DNA from: Betaproteobacteria bacterium
GTDB taxonomy: Bacteria > Pseudomonadota > Gammaproteobacteria > Burkholderiales > Burkholderiaceae_C
Assembly (NCBI GenBank): GCA_016716535.1
Contig: JADJWD010000007.1
Location: 310,001-374,000, forward strand
Direction of reading: 5' to 3'
Length of the DNA: 64,000 nucleotides
Below are positions 53,137-64,000 of the stretch, piece after piece (position 1 is the stretch's first letter; every line of letters begins with the position of its first letter). The translations under genes and the position numbers were made by a program. Under the pieces are notes generated by a model. It worked only from the letters and a program-made list of their open reading frames with translations, searched no databases and was not told the origin of the DNA.

Positions 53137-53236
53137 AGCGCTGACAGCGCGGCAAGCGCCGCGCCTTCTCGCTGCGAACGCGTCAAGCTCCTCGAACGCC
53201 GAGTCGGCCGAGAGCGCGCCGTAAACTCGCGTCGAC

Positions 53237-54400
53237 ATGCCCGCGACCGCTTCATCGTCCTTGCCACGCACGGCCCGTGCCGACGCCGCCATCGTTCCGG
53301 TGGCCACGCCCGGCGGCCGCTACGAGATCCGCATCGGCAGCGGCCTGCTCGGTGATGCGGCCTCGTGGGCCGAGCTGCCGCAGGCCGCCGACGCCGTCAT
53401 CGTCAGCAACCCCACCGTCTGGGCGCTGCACGGCGAGACGCTCGCCAGGGCCATCGCCGCGCGGCACCGGCGCGTGACACCGCTGCTGTTGCCCGACGGT
53501 GAGCAGTACAAGGACGCGGCGTCGTTGCAGCGCGTCTACGACCATCTGCTCTCGACCGGCTGCGATCGCAAGACGCTGCTCTATGCGCTCGGCGGCGGCG
53601 TGATCGGCGACCTCACCGGCTTTGCCGCCGCCACCTACATGCGCGGCGTGCCGTTCGTGCAGGTGCCGACGACGTTGCTGGCGCAGGTCGACAGCTCGGT
53701 CGGCGGCAAGACGGCGATCAACCACCCGCTCGGCAAGAACATGATCGGCGCGTTCTACCAGCCGGTTCGCGTCGTCTGCGATCTCGACACGCTGGCGACG
53801 CTGCCGCGCCGCGAGCTCGTCGCGGGCCTGGCCGAGGTCATCAAGTACGGGCCGATCCACGACGAAGCGTTCCTCGGCTGGATCGAGGCGAACCTTGGCG
53901 CGCTGCTGGCCGGCGAACGCGGCGCGCTGCTGCACGCCGTGCGCCGCTCGTGCGAGATCAAGGCCGAGGTCGTCGGCGCCGACGAGCGCGAGAGCGGCCT
54001 GCGCGCGATCCTCAACTTCGGCCACACCTTCGGCCACGCGATCGAGGCCGGGCTCGGCTTCGGCGCCTGGCTGCACGGCGAGGCAGTCGGCTGCGGCATG
54101 GTGCTCGCCGCGCACCTGTCGGCCGACCTCGGGATGATCGGCCGGGGCGACGCCGAGCGCATCGAGCACCTCTTGGCGCGCGCCGGCCTGCCGACCGCCG
54201 CGCCGTCGATGCCCGGCGCGCGCTGGCTCGAGCTGATGCGGCACGACAAGAAGGCCGAAGCCGGCGAGATTCGCTTCGTGCTGCTCGACGGGCCCGGCGC
54301 GGCGACGGTGCGGCCGGCGGCCGATGACGTTGTGCTCGACGTGATTCGCCGCCACACCGCCGCGGCGCCGACCGCGCCCACGGCGGCCGCCGCGCCGTGA
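53237..54400 (+). CDS. aroB: 3-dehydroquinate synthase
   Basis: AroB cyclises DAHP to 3-dehydroquinate using NAD and zinc. The 387-residue enzyme has PDGEQYKD, GGGVIGDLTGFAAATYMRG with the NAD-binding glycine loop, PTTLLAQVDSSVGGKTAIN, and zinc ligands in LAEVIKYG (Glu) and the histidines of NFGHTFGHAIE and WLHGEAVG. The first 20 residues or so are an Ala-rich extension. The Ala/Pro tail ends at a GTGA overlap with the dNTPase gene. Confidence 0.97.
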   Translation: MPATASSSLPRTARADAAIVPVATPGGRYEIRIGSGLLGDAASWAELPQAADAVIVSNPTVWALHGETLARAIAARHRRVTPLLLPDGEQYKDAASLQRVYDHLLSTGCDRKTLLYALGGGVIGDLTGFAAATYMRGVPFVQVPTTLLAQVDSSVGGKTAINHPLGKNMIGAFYQPVRVVCDLDTLATLPRRELVAGLAEVIKYGPIHDEAFLGWIEANLGALLAGERGALLHAVRRSCEIKAEVVGADERESGLRAILNFGHTFGHAIEAGLGFGAWLHGEAVGCGMVLAAHLSADLGMIGRGDAERIEHLLARAGLPTAAPSMPGARWLELMRHDKKAEAGEIRFVLLDGPGAATVRPAADDVVLDVIRRHTAAAPTAPTAAAAP

Positions 54401-55572
54401 ACCCCTGGGCCTGCTGGCCCGAGCGCAGCCGCGGCCGCCGCTACGCCGAACTGCCGGCAGCCACGCGCGACGCGCACCAGCGCGACCGCGACCGCATCGT
54501 CCACAGCACCGCGTTCAGGCGCCTCGTCTACAAGACGCAGGTCTTCGTCAACCACGAAGGCGACCTCTTCCGCACGCGGCTGACGCACTCGCTCGAAGTG
54601 GCGCAGGTCGCGCGCTCGGCGGCGCGCGAACTGCGGCTCAACGAAGACCTGGTCGAGGCAATCGCGCTCGCACACGACCTCGGCCACACGCCGTTCGGCC
54701 ACGCCGGCCAGGACGCGCTGCACGCCTGCATGGCCGCGCACGGCGGTTTCGAGCACAACCTGCAAAGCCTGCGTGTCGTCGACCGCCTCGAGCAGCGCTA
54801 CTTCGGCTTCGACGGGCTGAACCTCACCTTCGAGGCGCGCGAGGGCATCCTCAAGCACTGCTCGCGCCGCAACGCGCTGCACCTGTGCGCCAGCGAGCCC
54901 GACGGCCCGGCGCAGCGTTTCATCGATGGCGGCCAGCCGAGCCTCGAGGCGCAGCTCGTCAACCTCGCCGACGAGATCGCCTACTGCACGCACGACATCG
55001 ACGACGGGTTGCGCGCCGGGCTGTTGCAGCTGGACGAGTTGCTGCGGATGCCGCTGTTCGCCCGTTGGTACGAGGACGCGCTCGCTCGCCAGGGCGCGGC
55101 GGGCGCGGCAGGCGCCGCGGGCTCGGCGGGCGCCACCGCACAGGCGCCCGGCCGGCGCGTCGTCTTCGAGACGCTGCGCCGGCTGCTCGCAGCGCTCATC
55201 GCCGATATCGTCGAGGCCACTGCGGCCGCGGTTGCCCGAGCGCAACCGGCGGAGATCGACGCCGTGCGCCGCAGCCCAGCGCTCGTCGGCTTCTCCGAGC
55301 GCAGCCGCCATGAAGTCGACGAACTGAAGCACTTCCTCTTCGGCGCGCTGTACCGGCATCCGCAGGTCGTACAGACGACCGACCTCGCGCGCGAAGTGGT
55401 CGCCGACTTGTTCGCGGCGTACCTGGCGCAACCGGCGCAGATGCCGCCCGACTTCGCCGCCGAGGCCGACACGCCGCGCGCCGTGGCCGACTACATCGCC
55501 GGCATGACCGACCGCTTCGCGCTGCGCGAGCACCGCCGGCTGACCGGCCGGCGCGTCTTCGAAGACGCCTGA
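54397..55572 (+). CDS. dgt: Deoxyguanosinetriphosphate triphosphohydrolase-like protein
   Basis: This 391-residue HD-domain dNTP triphosphohydrolase has the N-terminal RDRDRIVHSTAFRRLVYKTQVF and metal ligands in THSLEVAQVA (His), the AHDLGHTPFGHAG motif (His-Asp), and NLADEIAYCTHDIDDG (Asp). It belongs to the bacterial short dGTPase-like group (about 375-400 residues) rather than the 505-residue E. coli Dgt. An Ala/Gly-rich insertion (AAGAAGAAGSAGATAQ, about residues 233-248) is a local expansion. It starts at GTG 54397, overlapping aroB by four bases. Confidence 0.93.
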   Translation: MNPWACWPERSRGRRYAELPAATRDAHQRDRDRIVHSTAFRRLVYKTQVFVNHEGDLFRTRLTHSLEVAQVARSAARELRLNEDLVEAIALAHDLGHTPFGHAGQDALHACMAAHGGFEHNLQSLRVVDRLEQRYFGFDGLNLTFEAREGILKHCSRRNALHLCASEPDGPAQRFIDGGQPSLEAQLVNLADEIAYCTHDIDDGLRAGLLQLDELLRMPLFARWYEDALARQGAAGAAGAAGSAGATAQAPGRRVVFETLRRLLAALIADIVEATAAAVARAQPAEIDAVRRSPALVGFSERSRHEVDELKHFLFGALYRHPQVVQTTDLAREVVADLFAAYLAQPAQMPPDFAAEADTPRAVADYIAGMTDRFALREHRRLTGRRVFEDA

Positions 55573-55596
55573 CGGACCGAGGCAGCGAAGGCAGCG

Positions 55597-56259
55597 ATGG
55601 CCCGCCAGCCGCGCCTGGTGATCCCCGGTCTGGCGCACCTCGTGTCACTTCCGGCGCTGGCAGGGATCCAGCCGTTCGCCGAACCGGGCGACCGCGAGCG
55701 CTTCCTCGCCATCCTGCGCGAGGCGGCGGCGACCGAAGCAGTGCAAGTGCACGCTTACTCGCTCTTGCCCGGCGAGTTGCGCGCGCTCGTCACGCCGCAG
55801 TCCGAAGCGGCACTGGGGCGCTGGGTACAGGCGCTCGGCCGCCGTTATGTGAGCGCCTACAACCGGCATCACCGCCGCGCGGGCACGCTGTGGGCTGGAC
55901 GATTCCGCAGCGCCGCCATCGAGCCCGGACGCTGGACGCTGCTGGCGCTGCGCCACGTCGACGGCGCGACAGCCGATGCCGCGCTGACCAGCGCCGCCCA
56001 CCGACGCGGCGGGCCGCGCGACGGCGCACTCGCCGATCCGCCCGAGTACTGGTCGCTCGGGAACACGCCGTTCGACCGCGAGAGCGCCTACGCCCGCCTG
56101 CTGGCAGAGCCGCTGGCCGAAGGCGAGGCGGCGCGACTGCAACGGTGCCTCGGCGGCGGCTGGGTTTGTGGTGACGACACGTTCGTCCGCCGCCAGGCCC
56201 AGGCGAGCGGCGCCCGCGTCTCCCCGCGCCCGCGCGGGCGGCCGGCAAGACGCGGCTGA
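55597..56259 (+). CDS. RAYT/IS200-type transposase derivative lacking catalytic motifs
   Basis: The 220-residue protein aligns by eye over its length with REP-associated tyrosine transposases: start ARQPRLVIPGLAHLV, VQVHAYSLLP, LGRRYVSAYNRHHRRAGTLWAGRF and the C-terminal GDDTFVRRQAQ...RPRGRP. The catalytic parts are gone. The HUH motif, normally LMPNHVHLL, reads LLPGELRAL (residues 56-64), and the catalytic Tyr of RYIELNP is replaced by His120 in RHVDGAT. The N-terminal HHVIQRGNNR-type sequence is also lost. The frame is intact, with base composition like its neighbours, which suggests an exapted DNA-binding protein rather than fresh decay. It lies 24 bases after dgt. Confidence 0.8.
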   Translation: MARQPRLVIPGLAHLVSLPALAGIQPFAEPGDRERFLAILREAAATEAVQVHAYSLLPGELRALVTPQSEAALGRWVQALGRRYVSAYNRHHRRAGTLWAGRFRSAAIEPGRWTLLALRHVDGATADAALTSAAHRRGGPRDGALADPPEYWSLGNTPFDRESAYARLLAEPLAEGEAARLQRCLGGGWVCGDDTFVRRQAQASGARVSPRPRGRPARRG

Positions 56260-56330
56260 CGGCGTCGCCCATTCGCGGAGCCGGCCACCCGGCGGCCCCG
56301 GCGCGTGCCACCGTGCGCCGTTTTCGCGAT

Positions 56331-56372
56331 GTTATGTCCCCATTTACTCGGCGACACCAAACGCCGCATAAC
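56331..56372. repeat. Nested inverted-repeat element downstream of the RAYT-derived gene
   Basis: GTTATG (56331-56336) pairs with CATAAC (56367-56372). Inside, CGGCG (56349-56353) pairs with CGCCG (56362-56366) around an 8-base loop ACACCAAA, with a 12-base one-sided bulge (TCCCCATTTACT). It is followed by TAATCTTGGTCTGACCCTAT (56373-56392), a string I associate with RAYT-flanking sequences. The stretch is AT-richer than its surroundings and is probably the REP-like element that belonged to the ancestral transposase. Confidence 0.6.
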
Positions 56373-56472
56373 TAATCTTGGTCTGACCCTATTTGATCTC
56401 GTTGCGATCGATGCTGCGCTGCGATAGGCTCGCCCTCCCGCCGTCTCGCCAGCCGCCGATTCCGGAGCCGCC

Positions 56473-61320
<4,848 letters not shown>

Positions 61321-61389
61321 CCCCGAAGCCGCGCATCGAACGACGCACGACACCACACGAAGCACTCACTGATCACCGAGTACAGCGAC

Positions 61390-62877
<1,488 letters not shown>

Positions 62878-62893
62878 GAACGCACGCCGCCGA

Positions 62894-63328
62894 TCAGAGC
62901 GTGTAGTCCCCGCTCGCCTCGGGCTGGAACAGGATCGCGACGACCTCGCCGGCCTGCTCGCCGCCGGCCGGCGTTCGCCACACCGCGGTGTCGCCGACAC
63001 GCAGGCCGACGACGCTGGCGCCCAGCGGCGACAGCACCGAGACGAAGCCCGCCTGCGGCTCGGCGTCTTCCGGGTAACACACCGCGAACTTGCGGCGCTC
63101 GCCGCTGGCGGCCTCGCGCAGCAGGAGCTGCGAGTTCATCGTCACGACGTCGGGTTCGACCTTCTTCGAGGGCACGAGCATCGCGTCGTCGAGCGCCTCA
63201 CCGACGGCGCGCACCGCAACGTCGTCGATGCCGGCGTGGCGGCGCAGGTGGACGAGGCGGCTGAGCCGGACATGGTCCAGCTCGGTCAGCGTGCGGGCTC
63301 GCCAGTGGTTCGGCATTTCGTTTGACAT
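62894..63328 (-). CDS. Rnk/GreA-GreB C-terminal domain protein (nucleoside diphosphate kinase regulator-like)
   Basis: The 144-residue protein resembles Rnk, an RNA polymerase-binding protein of the GreA/GreB family. It has a short N-terminal helix region (LTELDHVRLSRLVHLR) and an FKBP-like GreA/GreB C-terminal domain with VTMNSQLLLREAASGER, VCYPEDAEPQAGFVSVLSPLGASVVGL and GEVVAILFQPEASGDY. ATG 63328 is chosen because GGAGGTG lies seven bases upstream; GTG 63337 falls on that site. Rnk proteins lack the long Gre coiled coil and modulate transcription rather than cleave stalled RNA. Confidence 0.9.
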   Translation of the reverse strand: MSNEMPNHWRARTLTELDHVRLSRLVHLRRHAGIDDVAVRAVGEALDDAMLVPSKKVEPDVVTMNSQLLLREAASGERRKFAVCYPEDAEPQAGFVSVLSPLGASVVGLRVGDTAVWRTPAGGEQAGEVVAILFQPEASGDYTL

Positions 63329-63658
63329 TACGGACACCTCCGGATGGGTTCATGCCGTGCCGGAAACAGGCACGGCCACGCGCGGGGCTTGGGGGGGAAG
63401 GCCCGGCGATCGGAGGAGTGCGCAGAAAGAATGGACTGTGGGTGATCGCCGGGCTCAGGGATGCCGGGCGGCATCGTGGCGCCGGCCGCGAGCCGGCGCC
63501 CCCCGCAACGGTCGGCCCGCCGCCCGCCTGGCGGCGTGCGACTCGACCTGAACGATCTCCAACAGCATGGGTGGCATCGTAGCGCCTGCCATCCGATCAG
63601 GCCACCGGCACCCCGGCCAGGGGCCACCGTGCCGGCAAGCACGCCAGCAAGCGCCCCT
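63329..63658. promoter_or_regulatory. Spacer between rnk-like gene and mla ATPase with three hairpins
   Basis: No convincing gene is present in these 330 bases between divergent starts. Three stem-loops can be drawn: GCCGTGCC/GGCACGGC (63354-63376, 8-bp stem, 7-base loop), which would lie in the rnk-like 5' leader 13 bases before its Shine-Dalgarno; GGCGCCGGC-CGCGA-GCCGGCGCC (63478-63500, 9-bp stem); and CCGGCAC...GTGCCGG (63605-63635). None is followed by a U-run. Promoters for both flanking genes must lie here. Confidence 0.5.
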
Positions 63659-64000
63659 ATGCCAGAATCCACCGCCGCCGAAAGACCCGTGCCCACGCGG
63701 TGTGCCGGGCCCGCAAGCTTGAAGCCCCACGACGACACCCTCATCGAGTTCGATCACGTCACGTTCGGCTACGACGCGAGCCGGCTGATCCTGAACGACA
63801 TCTCGCTGAAGTTTCCGCGCGGCAAAGTCACTGCCATCATCGGCAGCTCGGGCTGCGGCAAGACGACGTTGATGCGGCTGATCGCCGGCGTGCACGGCGC
63901 CACCAGCGGCCGCGTCGTCTTCGACGGCGAAGTGCTCGACGTGCGCAACAAGGCGCAGATGTTCCGCCTGCGCCGGCGCCTGGGCATGCTGTTCCAGTTC
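63659..64000 (+). CDS. ABC transporter ATP-binding protein, MlaF-like, cut by right edge
   Basis: Only the first 114 residues are in the window. They show Walker A GSSGCGKTT at residues 62-70, the preceding FGYDASRLILNDISLKFP and the Q-loop RLGMLFQF, typical of MlaF/Ttg2A ATPases. These drive phospholipid transport between outer and inner membranes. ATG 63659 gives an N-terminal extension of about 25 residues before the conserved LIEFDHVTF; TTG 63719 would start closer to the family norm. Downstream MlaE, MlaD and MlaC genes are expected beyond the edge but not seen. Confidence 0.82.
   Translation, partial: MPESTAAERPVPTRCAGPASLKPHDDTLIEFDHVTFGYDASRLILNDISLKFPRGKVTAIIGSSGCGKTTLMRLIAGVHGATSGRVVFDGEVLDVRNKAQMFRLRRRLGMLFQF

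Overview
This is a very GC-rich chromosomal window with dense coding, many four-base ATGA or GTGA gene overlaps and GTG or TTG starts. Gene content and order point to a betaproteobacterium of the order Burkholderiales, probably from the Rubrivivax / Roseateles / Leptothrix / Methylibium neighbourhood. The evidence is the block lptM-lysA | cyaY | mrcA | pilMNOPQ-aroK-aroB-dgt-gltB-gltD-mlaF, a general secretion cluster with gspC turned against gspG, a Bug-type periplasmic binding protein and a neisserial-type porin. The genus is inferred from gene order and was not tested.

Layout. 1-2.9 kb: an AI-2E family transporter cut by the left edge, a small unknown gene, a cytosolic-type 5'-nucleotidase and an alpha/beta hydrolase. 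2.9-7.6 kb: a tricarballylate-type module on the minus strand (LysR regulator, TcuA, TcuB, Bug binding protein). 7.6-9.4 kb: lipB-lipA. 9.4-15.3 kb: a URC-type pyrimidine catabolism set on the plus strand (GTP cyclohydrolase II-like URC1, DUF1688/URC4, then upp) with a sugar-dehydrogenase lipoprotein inserted. 15.3-17.2 kb: a repeat-containing spacer, then ybeY and phoH. 17.4-20.0 kb: a histidine kinase and response regulator. 20.1-31.5 kb: a complete type II secretion cluster, gspGHIJKLMNDEF on the minus strand and gspC divergent. 31.6-35.8 kb: a CobT-like protein lacking the usual active-site glutamates, ilvA behind a strong intrinsic terminator, an OsmC-like protein and coq7. 36.1-42.0 kb: porin, a DUF3047 lipoprotein and an Opp/Dpp-type ABC transporter (BCDF) without a binding protein. 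42.1-46.4 kb: lptM-lysA, cyaY and a class A penicillin-binding protein. 46.9-55.6 kb: pilMNOPQ, a small lipoprotein, aroK, aroB and a dNTPase. 55.6-63.3 kb: a RAYT-derived gene that has lost its catalytic motifs, gltB-gltD and an Rnk/GreA-like factor. 63.7 kb to the end: the start of an Mla-type ABC ATPase.

Most of the window is core metabolism and envelope machinery. The unusual parts are the URC cluster, the domesticated-looking RAYT and the structured element next to it, the CobT-like paralogue, the terminator in front of ilvA, the Bug protein replacing the TcuC permease, and several palindromic or repeated intergenic elements. I saw no tRNA, rRNA, CRISPR array, phage or intact insertion sequence.
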